Source: Pseudomonas guariconensis
Lineage (GTDB): Bacteria > Pseudomonadota > Gammaproteobacteria > Pseudomonadales > Pseudomonadaceae
Assembly: GCF_900102675.1 (NCBI RefSeq)
Contig: NZ_FMYX01000001.1
Location: forward strand, 62,001-126,000
Direction of reading: 5' to 3'
Length of the DNA stretch: 64,000 nucleotides
Part shown: piece after piece, positions 52,699 to 62,200 of the stretch
How the letters are laid out: each line of letters starts with the position of its first letter
How positions within the stretch are numbered: position 1 is the stretch's first letter
Program-made: the position numbers and the translations under genes
The notes under the pieces: generated by a model
Told to the model about the DNA's origin: nothing
The model's input: only the letters and a program-made list of their open reading frames with translations
Databases searched by the model: none

Positions 52699-53270
52699 GT
52701 GGCGTGGCGGCGGTGGTCATCGGTGCCTCGGCGGGCGGCGTTTCGGCGCTGTTGCAAGTATTAGGCGGGCTGCCCGAAGGTTTTGCCATTCCGGTGCTGT
52801 GCGTATTGCACCTGCCCGATGATCGCCATAGCCAGCTGGCCACGGTGTTGCAGCGACGCTTGCATCGACCGGTACATGAGGCCCGGGACAAAGAGCGCAT
52901 CGTCGACGGGGTGATCTATGTGGCCGGACCCGGTTACCATTTGTCGATTGAACGCGACCTGACCCTGTCGTTGAGCCAGGAAGACCCGGTGCATTTCTCC
53001 CGCCCGGCAATCGATTTTCTGTTTCAGTCGGCGGCGGATGCCTATGGCGCCGGCCTGCTCGGCGTGCTGCTCACCGGTGCCAACGAAGACGGTGCCGAGG
53101 GTTTGCTTCAGATCAAAAACAGCGGGGGCCGGACCGTGATCCAGGACCCTCGCGACGCACAGGTCGCGCAGATGCCGGAGGCCGCGCTGGCCTTGCAGCA
53201 GCCCGACCATATTCTTTCCCTGAGTGGTATCGGGCATTTGCTCGCTACCCTGGAACCGCGCGCATGCTGA
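52695..53270 (+). CDS. CheB-type methylesterase domain protein
   Basis: A 191-residue stand-alone CheB catalytic domain without the receiver domain that normally controls it. The triad residues are visible: S12 in GASAGG, H39 in VLHLPDD and D132 in LTGANEDGAEG. It would hydrolyse glutamyl methyl esters or deamidate Gln on a target protein. Its ATG overlaps the cheR stop (ATGA) and its stop overlaps the next start. Lacking a receiver domain, it may be controlled by receivers of its operon partners. Confidence 0.92.
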   Translation: MSGVAAVVIGASAGGVSALLQVLGGLPEGFAIPVLCVLHLPDDRHSQLATVLQRRLHRPVHEARDKERIVDGVIYVAGPGYHLSIERDLTLSLSQEDPVHFSRPAIDFLFQSAADAYGAGLLGVLLTGANEDGAEGLLQIKNSGGRTVIQDPRDAQVAQMPEAALALQQPDHILSLSGIGHLLATLEPRAC

Positions 53271-54490
53271 GCGATATCACCGCCAAACTGTTGATCGTTG
53301 ACGATCTGACGGAAAACCTGTTGGCCCTCGAAGCCCTGATCCAGGGTGAGGACCGCGAAGTGCACCGGGCCCAGTCCGCCGAGCAGGCGCTGTCGTTGTT
53401 GCTCGAGCATGAATTCGCGCTGGCCATTCTCGATGTGCAGATGCCTGGCATGAACGGGTTCGAGCTGGCCGAACTGATGCGTGGCACCGAAAAGACCAAG
53501 AACATTCCGATCGTCTTCGTCAGTGCGGCCGGTCGCGAGATGAACTACGCGTTCAAAGGCTATGAAAGCGGCGCGGTGGACTTCATGCACAAGCCCCTGG
53601 ACACCCTGGCGGTCAAGAGCAAGGTCTCGGTCTTCGTCGACCTGTTCCGCCAGCGCAAGGCGCTGGGGCGTCAGCTGGAGGCCCTGGAGCGCAGCCGCCA
53701 GGAGCAGGCGCAACTGCTGGCCGAGCTCGAAGTGGCGCGTGGCGAGCTGGAGCGCGCGGTGCGCATGCGCGACGACTTCATGTCGATCGTCTCCCATGAG
53801 GTGCGCACGCCGCTCAATGGCCTGATTCTGGAAACCCAACTGCGCAAGATGCATCTGGCCAAGGGCAATATTGCGGCGTTCAGTGAAGATCGCTTGCGGG
53901 CGATGGTCGAGCGTGACGAACGGCAGATCAACAGCCTGATCCGCTTGATCGAAGACATGCTCGATGTGGCCCGCATCCGTACCGGCAAGCTGTCGATCCG
54001 ACCCAAGGCGTTCGACCTGGCGCAACTGGTGCGAGGGCTCGTGGAGAATTTCGCGGCACAGGCCGCGGCCCTGGAAACCCATCTCGAACTGGAGCGTTGC
54101 GAGGCGTTACCGGGAGAGTGGGACGAGTTCAGGATTGAGCAAGTGGTGGCCAATCTGTTGTCCAATGCCTTGCGTTACGGCGAACGGCGACCGGTGCGAG
54201 TGCGAGTGTTCGAGCACGACGCCATGGCCTGCGTGCAGGTGCAGGATCAAGGGATCGGCATCAGCGCGGCCAATCAGCAGCGTATTTTCCAGCAGTTCGA
54301 ACGCGTCGCGACGCAGCAATCCAGCGCGGGCCTGGGGCTGGGGCTGTATATCTCCGAACAGATCGCCCAGGCCCATGGCGGACGCATTCATGTTGACAGC
54401 GAGGAAGGTAAAGGCGCGACGTTCAGCCTCTACCTGCCGCTGGCGGCACAACGTCGACAAAGCGACCAGACGCAGGCAACCTCTGCCTGA
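53264..54490 (+). CDS. REC-histidine kinase hybrid (no transmembrane part)
   Basis: A 408-residue soluble kinase with an N-terminal receiver. REC covers residues 1-125, with VDDLTENLLALEAL and the Asp in LAILDVQMPGMNG. A coiled coil leads to HisKA (His in SIVSHEVRTPLNGL) and HATPase_c (LLSNALRYG, DQGIGIS, GLGLGLYIS). It starts inside the cheB gene (ATGCTGA). Similar REC-HK proteins sit downstream of multi-receiver hybrids, so a phosphorelay through the first kinase is plausible. Confidence 0.92.
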   Translation: MLSDITAKLLIVDDLTENLLALEALIQGEDREVHRAQSAEQALSLLLEHEFALAILDVQMPGMNGFELAELMRGTEKTKNIPIVFVSAAGREMNYAFKGYESGAVDFMHKPLDTLAVKSKVSVFVDLFRQRKALGRQLEALERSRQEQAQLLAELEVARGELERAVRMRDDFMSIVSHEVRTPLNGLILETQLRKMHLAKGNIAAFSEDRLRAMVERDERQINSLIRLIEDMLDVARIRTGKLSIRPKAFDLAQLVRGLVENFAAQAAALETHLELERCEALPGEWDEFRIEQVVANLLSNALRYGERRPVRVRVFEHDAMACVQVQDQGIGISAANQQRIFQQFERVATQQSSAGLGLGLYISEQIAQAHGGRIHVDSEEGKGATFSLYLPLAAQRRQSDQTQATSA

Positions 54491-54534
54491 GGTGACGGTC
54501 TGATGGCCAAGTTATTGAATCCCAAGGCGAAGTC

Positions 54535-54912
54535 ATGAGTGAAGATGCACAAGATGTCGTATTGGTCGTCGAGGATGAACCGGCGATTCGCATGATCCTG
54601 CGTGATTATCTGGCTGGGGAGGGGTATCACGTGCTGGTGGCCGAAGACGGTGAACAGGCCTTTGCCATCTTGGCGAGCAAGCCGCATCTGGATTTGATGG
54701 TGACGGATTTTCGTTTGCCGGGTGGGATTTCGGGGGTGGAGATCGCTGAGCCTGCGGTCAAGCTGAGGCCGGACTTGAAGGTGATTTTCATCAGTGGGTA
54801 TCCGGCGGAGATCCGCGAGTGCCAGAGCCCGATTGCGCGGCGGGCGCCGATACTGGCCAAGCCGTTCGATCTGGATAGTTTGCGGGAGCAGATTCAGATT
54901 CTTTTGCAGTGA
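54535..54912 (+). CDS. Single-domain response regulator
   Basis: A 125-residue receiver with VEDEPAIRMILRDYL at the start, the phospho-acceptor Asp in LDLMVTDFRLPGGISG, and ILAKPF with the conserved Lys. It has no output domain. It closes the five-gene signalling operon, 44 bp after the REC-kinase gene. AAGGCGAAG precedes the ATG. It may carry phosphate to a partner outside the operon or act as a sink. Confidence 0.92.
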   Translation: MSEDAQDVVLVVEDEPAIRMILRDYLAGEGYHVLVAEDGEQAFAILASKPHLDLMVTDFRLPGGISGVEIAEPAVKLRPDLKVIFISGYPAEIRECQSPIARRAPILAKPFDLDSLREQIQILLQ

Positions 54913-55327
54913 ATCGTTGGTTTCTGTTGGTTTCTTGTTGGTGGGCTTATCCGATTGTTTTATCGACAGGTAGTCACCTTTCTGCCTTTACGGCGGGTCA
55001 CTTTGGGTCTTGGCCAAAAGTAACCAAAAGCCGCGCGCCCTGCATCCGGCCCGGCGCTTCTCACCGGGTCCCCTCGCTGCGGTGTCTTGCGGGGCTACGC
55101 CAGCCTCCATCTCGCGACTTGGGCTACGCCGAAGGGCGCTACGCGCCTGCCCCTACAAACACCTCCACTCGGCCTGCTGATGGGGCGCAAGTTACGGGCG
55201 GCGCCTGGGCTGGCGTTGTTTCATTCAGTGGTTTTTGTGGTGAGCTTTTGGGCCTATTCGCGGGTAAATCGGGGCGCCGAACCGCCGCACACACAGGCTC
55301 ACAGCTCTTGAGAACGGCGCTGTGCCT

Positions 55328-55354
55328 GTAGGAGCGGCGGTTCGGCGCTCCTAC
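55328..55354. repeat. REP-like hairpin inside the inverted repeat
   Basis: GTAGGAGCG pairs with CGCTCCTAC around GCGGTTCGG, a 9-bp perfect stem with the TAGGAGCG core of P. putida REP elements. It lies near the centre of the nested inverted repeat and could act as a terminator for the signalling operon. Confidence 0.65.
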
Positions 55355-55395
55355 CCGCAAATAGGCCGGAACAAACAGCCAAACAATAAACTTGT

Positions 55396-55429
<34 letters not shown>

Positions 55430-55740
55430 TTTTGATGCGCGATAGTCCAGACACCACCCATCGCGACCTCAGAAGGCCGAGTGAAGGTGTCTGAAGGGGC
55501 AGGCGCGCAGCGCCCTTCGGCGGTAGCCGAAGACGCGAGATGGAGGCTGGCGTAGCCAGCCGGAGGCCGCGGAGCCCCGCAAGACACCGCAGCGAGGGGA
55601 CCCCGGAGCGCAGCGCAGGGGCCGGATGTGGGAGCCAGCGGTTTTTGCCTACTTTTGCCCAAGAGCAAAAGTAGGTCGCCATAAAGGCGAAAAGCACCGG
55701 TGGCGCCACCACCAAACCCGGATATTCACACAGCCTGAAA

Positions 55741-55786
55741 GCCCAAGCCCAAGCCCAAGCCCAAGCCCAAGCCCAAGCCCAAGCCC
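55741..55786. repeat. Hexanucleotide tandem repeat (GCCCAA)7 after xthA
   Basis: Seven perfect GCCCAA units plus GCCC, ending 2 bases from the last base of the xthA stop codon (tga, 55788-55790 on the minus strand). On the xthA sense strand it reads GGGG, then seven CTTGGG steps, giving eight G-runs with 3-base CTT loops, a textbook G-quadruplex pattern. It could act on the 3' end of the xthA message. No coding role is likely. Confidence 0.9.
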
Positions 55787-55787
55787 C

Positions 55788-56600
55788 TCACCCCAACTCC
55801 AACCAAATAGGCGCATGATCCGAAGGCTTCTCCATTCCCCGCAACTCATAATCGACCCCAGCCGCCTTGAGCCGCGACACCAACCCCTGCGACGCCATGA
55901 TCAAGTCGATGCGCAGCCCCCGCTTGGGCTCATCCTCGAACCCCCGGCTGCGATAGTCGAACCAACTGAACCGGTCATCCACCTCAGGATGCAAATGCCT
56001 GAAGCTGTCGACCAATCCCCAGCCCTTGAGCCGCTCCATCCATTCACGCTCCTCAGGCAGGAAACTGCATTTGCCCGTGCGCAGCCAGCGCTTGGCGTTG
56101 TCAGGCCCGATACCGATATCGCAGTCTTGGGGCGAAATGTTCATGTCGCCCATCACCAACAAAGGTTGCTCGCTGCTGAACTGGCTTTCGAGCAATGCCT
56201 GCAAGTCACCATAGAACCGTTGCTTGGCCGGAAACTTGGTGGGGTGATCTCGGCTTTCTCCCTGCGGGAAATAACCGTTCATGACAGTGATGGGGGTGCC
56301 CTGTGCATCGGCAAAGGTGCCCCAGATGAAACGCCGTTGCGCATCCTCCTCGTCGCTGGCAAAGCCTTTGAACAACGACAGAGGCTCCCGACGCGAGAGC
56401 AGGGCGACGCCGTAGTGGCCTTTCTGGCCGTGATAGTGCACGTGATAGCCCAGGGCCTGTACCTCGGCCAACGGGAACTGATCGTCGCTGACTTTGGTTT
56501 CCTGCAGGCCGATTACATCCGGCTGGTGCTTGTCGATCAGCGCCGCCAGTTGATGGGGGCGCGCGCGTAAACCATTGATGTTGAACGAGACGATCTTCAT
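55788..56600 (-). CDS. xthA: Exonuclease III
   Basis: A 270-residue AP endonuclease/3'-exonuclease used in base-excision repair. The metal and catalytic residues sit in the expected motifs: [15 protein letters not shown] (Glu), [15 protein letters not shown] (Asp, Asn), RIDLIMAS (Asp) and SDHAPIW (Asp-His). The length fits the E. coli enzyme. The ATG at 56600 lies after a weak AG-rich site. The stop is abutted by the hexanucleotide array. It diverges from a GNAT gene. Confidence 0.95.
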   Translation of the reverse strand: MKIVSFNINGLRARPHQLAALIDKHQPDVIGLQETKVSDDQFPLAEVQALGYHVHYHGQKGHYGVALLSRREPLSLFKGFASDEEDAQRRFIWGTFADAQGTPITVMNGYFPQGESRDHPTKFPAKQRFYGDLQALLESQFSSEQPLLVMGDMNISPQDCDIGIGPDNAKRWLRTGKCSFLPEEREWMERLKGWGLVDSFRHLHPEVDDRFSWFDYRSRGFEDEPKRGLRIDLIMASQGLVSRLKAAGVDYELRGMEKPSDHAPIWLELG

Positions 56601-56762
56601 TGAAAGATAATCCTGATAAAAGCAGGGATGCTAGCTGACATCGGCGACCACCACCAGCATGGCACCCTATGGCCCTGGCTGCTAACGTGCCAAGGCAGCT
56701 GAAACGATACACTCAAGGCGTTTACCGGCCCGTCCAAGTCCGTTCCAGGAGGATCACCTGCA

Positions 56763-57413
56763 ATGCCCGACGTCACTGCTGCCTCGGCCCGTGTCTGTCT
56801 GCTCGATGATGGATACCACCGCGAGGTGCGCTCGCTCCTTTATCACGCTTATCGTCACGATCCCACGCTCGCCTATGTCTTCGAGGCCCAGCGCCCAGGG
56901 TATGAGCGGCGTCTTCGAATGATGCTGCGTGAATGGGTGCGACAGCACTTCTACCTTCAACTGCCAGCCATCGGCTTGCTGGTGGACGATCGTTTGGTCG
57001 GTCTGGCGCTGATTGCACCTTCGCTGCGGCGCCTGGGGGTGACCGACAGTTGGGCCTGGCGTCTGCGCATGATCCTCGGCACAGGCATACGCTGCACCCG
57101 GCGCTACCTGGATTACCAAGCGGCGCTGTCCAGTGCCTTGCCGCCGGGCAGGGTGCATGTGCTGTCGCTGGTGGGCGTGCATCCTCGGTACCAGAGGCAA
57201 CGTTATGGTGAACAATTGTTACAAGCTGTTCATGACTGGTGCAGCGAAGACCCGCAGAGCCAAGGCGTGGTGCTCAATACTGGAAATGCTCATTTTCTGG
57301 CGTTCTACCAGCGTGTGGGCTATCAGGAGGTGGGTGAAATTGCGGTAGGGCCGATCCGTGAGCGCGTTTTCATGCGTCCCAACCCGATGTCCGTGGAGAC
57401 TGCGATTGGGTAA
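56763..57413 (+). CDS. GNAT-family N-acetyltransferase
   Basis: A 216-residue protein. The acetyl-CoA site lies at about residues 140-155 (SLVGVHPRYQRQRYGEQLLQ), with a GNAT C-terminus (NAHFLAFYQRVGYQEVGE). The middle part has an extra hydrophobic-basic segment (LRMILGTGIRCTRRYLDYQAAL), seen in larger pseudomonad GNATs. AGGAGGATC precedes the ATG by about 7 bases, a strong ribosome site. Its end lies 52 bp before tamA. The substrate is unknown. Confidence 0.88.
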   Translation: MPDVTAASARVCLLDDGYHREVRSLLYHAYRHDPTLAYVFEAQRPGYERRLRMMLREWVRQHFYLQLPAIGLLVDDRLVGLALIAPSLRRLGVTDSWAWRLRMILGTGIRCTRRYLDYQAALSSALPPGRVHVLSLVGVHPRYQRQRYGEQLLQAVHDWCSEDPQSQGVVLNTGNAHFLAFYQRVGYQEVGEIAVGPIRERVFMRPNPMSVETAIG

Positions 57414-57465
57414 GACGTTCGACAAGCGGCACCCTGAACGGGTCGCCTCTGGTAGCATTCGCCCC

Positions 57466-59208
57466 ATGACGTATTCAGGAAGACTAACCTGGGGCCTGAT
57501 TTTTTGGGCCGCCAGTACCGCAGCATGGGCCCAGAGCGAATTGAAGGTGCAGGTAAAACCGGCCAACAAAGCGCTCAAGAGCAATATCGAAAACTACATT
57601 GGCAGCCTCGGCAACCGTGACGAAGAAGCCTTGCTACGCTTCAGTCGTGGTGCTCAGGAGCAGGCGCGCAAGGCCGCCCAGGCCCTGGGCTACTACCAGG
57701 CGCAGATCGACACCGAGGTCAAGCCACCGAGCGACAAGGACCATCCCCCGCAACTGATCATCAGCATCGAGCCCGGCGAGCCTGTGCACTTGCGCAACGT
57801 CACCGTGCGTATCGAAGGCCCGGCCAGCGAGCTCAGGGCATTTCGCATTCCCGACAGCAAGGCGTTGCGCCCAGGCGAGCCACTCAATCACGGGGTCTAC
57901 GAAGACGCCAAGCGTCTGATCCAGAACCAGGCATCGCGTTATGGTTTCTTCAGCGGCCACTTCACCCGCCAGCGCCTGTCGGTCGACCCCCAGGCGGGCG
58001 TGGCCGATATCGAACTCATCTACCAAAGTGGTCCCCGCTACCGCATGGGGGCTGTCACGTTCGGCGGCGATACGCCCTTGGACAACGACCTGCTGCAGCG
58101 CATGGTCTCCTTCAAACCTGGCACACCCTATGATTCCGAGCTGATCGCCGAGCTCAACAACGACCTCCAATCGAGTGGCTATTTCGAAGGCGTACGCGTC
58201 GACGCGGCGCCGACCGCGGCGGTCAATGAGGAAATCCCGGTGGACGTTCACCTGCAAACCCGTAAGCCTCGTACCATGGGGCTGGGCCTGGGGTTCTCGA
58301 CCGACGTCGGGCCACGCGGCAAGGCCAACTGGACCCGTCATTGGGTCAATGCCGAAGGGCACAGCTATGGCTGGGAAACCGAGCTGTCCGCGCCGCGGCA
58401 AAACGTCGGTCTGTGGTACGACGTGCCTCTGGACCCACCGCTGACCGACAAGCTGCGCTTTGCCGGCGGTTACCAAAACGAGGAGATCGCCGGAACCGAC
58501 ACCCTGAGTAAACTGCTGACCGTGGGCCCAGAGTGGCACAGCAAGCTGCCCAGCGGTTGGCAGCGGGTCGTCTCGCTCAAGTACCAGCGCGAAGAGTACC
58601 GCTTGGGTGATGATTCGGGGTTGAGCAACCTGTTGATGCCCGGGGTCAGTTTCTCCTACCTGCGTAGCGACAACCGCATCGATCCGCACAACGGCTACCG
58701 GCTGCAGTTCGACCTGCAAGGGGCAAAAGAAGGGCTGGTGTCCGACACCAACCTGCTGCACGGGAACGTGCTGCTCAAGGGCCTGACCACCCTCGGCCAG
58801 CGCCACCGCCTGCTTGGCCGTGTGCAGTTCGGCGGTAGCGCTACCAATGGCTACAAACAGAACATCCCGCCTTCGTTGCGCTTTTTCGCAGGTGGCGACC
58901 AGAGCGTGCGCGGCTACGACTACCAGAGCTTGTCTCCGAAAAACAGCGACGGCGACCGAATCGGCGGCCGCTACTTGGTGGCAGGCAGCGCCGAGTACCA
59001 GTACTCAGTCGCCGAAAAGTGGCGTGTGGCGACGTTCATCGACCAAGGCAATTCATTCAATACGCTGGAACTGCCCAGCCTCAAGACAGGCGTCGGCATC
59101 GGCGTACGCTGGGTTTCGCCGGTCGGGCCGTTGCGCCTGGACCTGGCCCGAGCGCTGGATGAGGACGGTGGTTTCCGCTTGCATTTCTCCATGGGGCCTG
59201 AGCTGTGA
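57466..59208 (+). CDS. tamA: Translocation and assembly module outer-membrane protein
   Basis: An Omp85-family protein of 580 residues that, with TamB, helps insert some outer-membrane proteins or move lipid across the periplasm. A signal peptide ends near WAQS. Three POTRA-type domains cover about residues 25-270 (for example YRMGAVTFGGDTPLDNDLLQRMVSF). The C-terminal BamA-like barrel carries the lid-loop motif GGDQSVRGYDYQSL and ends in FHFSMGPEL-like residues (LHFSMGPEL). I chose the ATG at 57466 because the signal starts there. The upstream frame overlaps the GNAT gene. Its stop overlaps the tamB start (GTGA). Confidence 0.94.
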   Translation: MTYSGRLTWGLIFWAASTAAWAQSELKVQVKPANKALKSNIENYIGSLGNRDEEALLRFSRGAQEQARKAAQALGYYQAQIDTEVKPPSDKDHPPQLIISIEPGEPVHLRNVTVRIEGPASELRAFRIPDSKALRPGEPLNHGVYEDAKRLIQNQASRYGFFSGHFTRQRLSVDPQAGVADIELIYQSGPRYRMGAVTFGGDTPLDNDLLQRMVSFKPGTPYDSELIAELNNDLQSSGYFEGVRVDAAPTAAVNEEIPVDVHLQTRKPRTMGLGLGFSTDVGPRGKANWTRHWVNAEGHSYGWETELSAPRQNVGLWYDVPLDPPLTDKLRFAGGYQNEEIAGTDTLSKLLTVGPEWHSKLPSGWQRVVSLKYQREEYRLGDDSGLSNLLMPGVSFSYLRSDNRIDPHNGYRLQFDLQGAKEGLVSDTNLLHGNVLLKGLTTLGQRHRLLGRVQFGGSATNGYKQNIPPSLRFFAGGDQSVRGYDYQSLSPKNSDGDRIGGRYLVAGSAEYQYSVAEKWRVATFIDQGNSFNTLELPSLKTGVGIGVRWVSPVGPLRLDLARALDEDGGFRLHFSMGPEL

Positions 59209-62200
59209 CTCGTGTGTTCAAACCCATCCTTCTGATATTGCTGGCGTTGCTGCTGCTCATTGCCTTGGCCCTAGGCCTGCTGTTGGGCTCGGAGATGGGC
59301 AGCCGCTGGGCACTGGGGCGTGTGCCGGGGCTTGAGGTCAACGATTTCGAGGGACGCCTGGGCAGCAACTGGCAGGCCAGCCGACTGGTCTGGGCCGATG
59401 GCGACAACCGGATCGAAGTGCAGGCGCCACGGTTGACGTGGTCGCCAGCCTGCCTGTTGCGCGCCACACTGTGCGTGGACCGCCTGCAGGCCGAGCGTAT
59501 CGACATGGCCTTTGCGCCTGCAGAGGCAGCGGCAGACAGCGGGCCATTGCAACTGCCCGCCTTGCGTCTGCCGATCGCCATCGAGCTGGGTGAGGTCAAA
59601 GTCGGGCAATTGCGCCTGGACGGCAACGACCTGCTGGGTGACCTGCAACTGGCTGCGCATTGGACTGTCGGCGGCCTGCGCATCGACACCTTGCAACTGC
59701 AACGGGATGACTTGCACCTGAACCTGCAGGGCGATCTTCAGCCTGAAGGCAATTGGCCGTTGCAAGTGGCCGGCACCGTGCAGTTACCCGCCGTGGACGG
59801 TAAGCCCTGGCAGCTGGCGCTGACAGCCAAGGGTGAATTGCAGAAGACCTTGACGCTCGAAGCCATCAGCAGTGGCTACCTCGATGCCCGCCTGAGCGGC
59901 GAGTTGCAGGCATTGGCTGAACACCTACCGGCTACCCTGAGCCTTCGCGCCGATGGCTTCAAGCCTTCGGCATCATTGCCTGACACCCTTCAACTAAACC
60001 AACTGCGTCTCGACGCCACGGGCGATCTGCTCAAGGGCTATCGCCTGGCAGGTTCCGCCAGCCTGCCTGCCGAACAAGGCCCCATTGGCCTGGTACTGGG
60101 CGGGCAGGTGGATGCCAAGGGCGCTCGCCTGGATGCGCTGGACCTCAACGCCAGCGAGACCCAACGGGTCAAGCTGCAGGCCAGCGCCGACTGGCAAAAA
60201 GGGCTTGAGGCCGACGCCCGCATCGACTGGCAGGATTTTCCTTGGTTGCGCCTCTATCCCTTGGAGGAGCCACCTCAGGTTACCCTCAAACGCTTCAATG
60301 CCCAGGTGCAATACCGAGACGGCAATTACAAAGGTGACTTCAAGGGTGACCTCGACGGCCCCGCCGGAGCGTTCAACGTGGCCAGCCCCTTCGAGGGCGA
60401 CCTGAGCCAGGTGCGCTTGCCGCAGTTTGCCTTGACGGCCGGGCAGGGCAAGGCTGCCGGTAGTGTTGCCGTTCGATTCGCCGACACACTGGCCTGGGAT
60501 GTGGATGTGCAACTGTCAGCGCTGGACCCTGCGTTCTGGCTGGCGGAGATGCCAGGCTCCCTGGGCGGGCCCCTGCGCAGCAAAGGCGAGCTGAAGAACG
60601 AGCACCTGCAGGTGCAGGCTCAGCTTGATCTCAAGGGGCGCTTGCGGGGGCAACCCGCCGTGCTCAAGGTGGAGGCCGACGGCGCGGACGAGCGCTGGAC
60701 ACTCGCAAGTCTTGCCGTGCAGTTGGGCGATAACCGCATCAATGGCAGTGGCAGCCTGCAACAGCGCTTGGCCGGTCGCATCGATCTCGATCTGCCACGC
60801 CTGGGCCAGCTCTGGCCGCACCTTCAAGGGCGGGTGAATGGCCGCCTGGATGTCGCCGGTACATTACAAGCGCCGCAAGGGACCTTGACCCTCCAAGGAC
60901 AACAACTTGGCCAGGCGCAGAATCGGATCCAACGCCTGGACCTCGACGCCAAGCTAGACAGCGCGCAACGCGCCCTGGTTACCTTGAAAGCTGGCAATAT
61001 CCGCCTGGACGAAACGGCCTTGGGCAATCTGGACATCAACGGCAAAGGGGATATCCGCCAGCAAGCAGTCACCCTCGCGCTCGACGGGCCGCAGCTCAAG
61101 CTGAATCTGGCATTGGACGGTCATCTGGCCAAGGGTGACTGGCGCGGCCGTCTGGCAGAGGGGCGTATCCAGGCCGGTGGCCAGGATTGGCGCTTGCAGG
61201 CTCCGGCAAAACTGCAGCGCCTGGCCAGCGGTCAGCTTGATCTGGGCACCCATTGCTGGCGCGCCGGGCAGGCGAGCCTGTGTGGCGAGGACCAGCGGTT
61301 GATGCCCGAGCCGCGGCTGCGCTATCACCTCAAGCAGTTCCCGCTGGACAGCCTGGCCCAGTGGTTGCCGAAGGATTTCGCCTGGCAGGGCCTGCTCAAT
61401 GCAGACATCAACCTGGACATTCCAGACGCCGGGCCCAAGGGCAACATCCGCGTCGATGCCAGTGGCGGCACCCTGCGGGTTCGCGACCAGGACCGCTGGA
61501 TCGACTTCCCGTACCAGGTGCTGCGTCTGGACAGTACCCTTGCTCCCCGTCGGGTCGACACCCGCCTGGATTTTCGCGGCGAGCGCCTGGGTGAGCTGAG
61601 CCTGAGCACCCGAATCGACCCGCTGGGCAAGAACAAGCCGCTGTCAGGGGATTTCCGCCTGACGGGCCTGGACTTGTCCGTGGCGCGTCCCTTCGTGCCG
61701 ATGGTCGAGCGCCTCACCGGTCAGCTCAATGGCAGCGGTCGTTTTTCCGGCACCCTGTTGAGCCCGCAGGTCAACGGCAACCTGGCGCTCAGTGGTGGCG
61801 AAGTCAGTGGAGCGCAGTTGCCGGTCAGCCTCAAGAACCTTTCGCTGCAGGCGCTGATCGCCGGTGAGCAGGTACAGCTGAACGGCAATTGGCAAAGCGG
61901 CGAGGCCGGCCGTGGCCAATTGGAGGGCAACCTGACCTGGGGCCAGGCCCTGGCCATGGATTTGCGTTTGAGGGGCCAGCAATTGCCTGTCAACGTCGAG
62001 CCCTATGCGGCTCTTGAAGTTGCGCCAGACCTGACCATCCGGCTGGTCGATGACAAGCTGGCGGTCGCTGGCAAGGTGAAGGTGCCCAAGGGCAAGATCA
62101 CTGTGCGCGAATTGCCGCCATCGACCGTCAAGGTTTCGGATGACACGGTGATCGTCGGCGATCAGACCGAAGAAGGTGCGCCGCCCATGGCGATCGCCAT

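Noticed and set aside
55626..56570. Plus-strand frame of 314 codons through the GCCCAA array (Ser-Pro repeats) and antisense to xthA
   Set aside because: The Ser-Pro run comes only from the hexamer array, and the rest is antisense to a well-conserved exonuclease gene.
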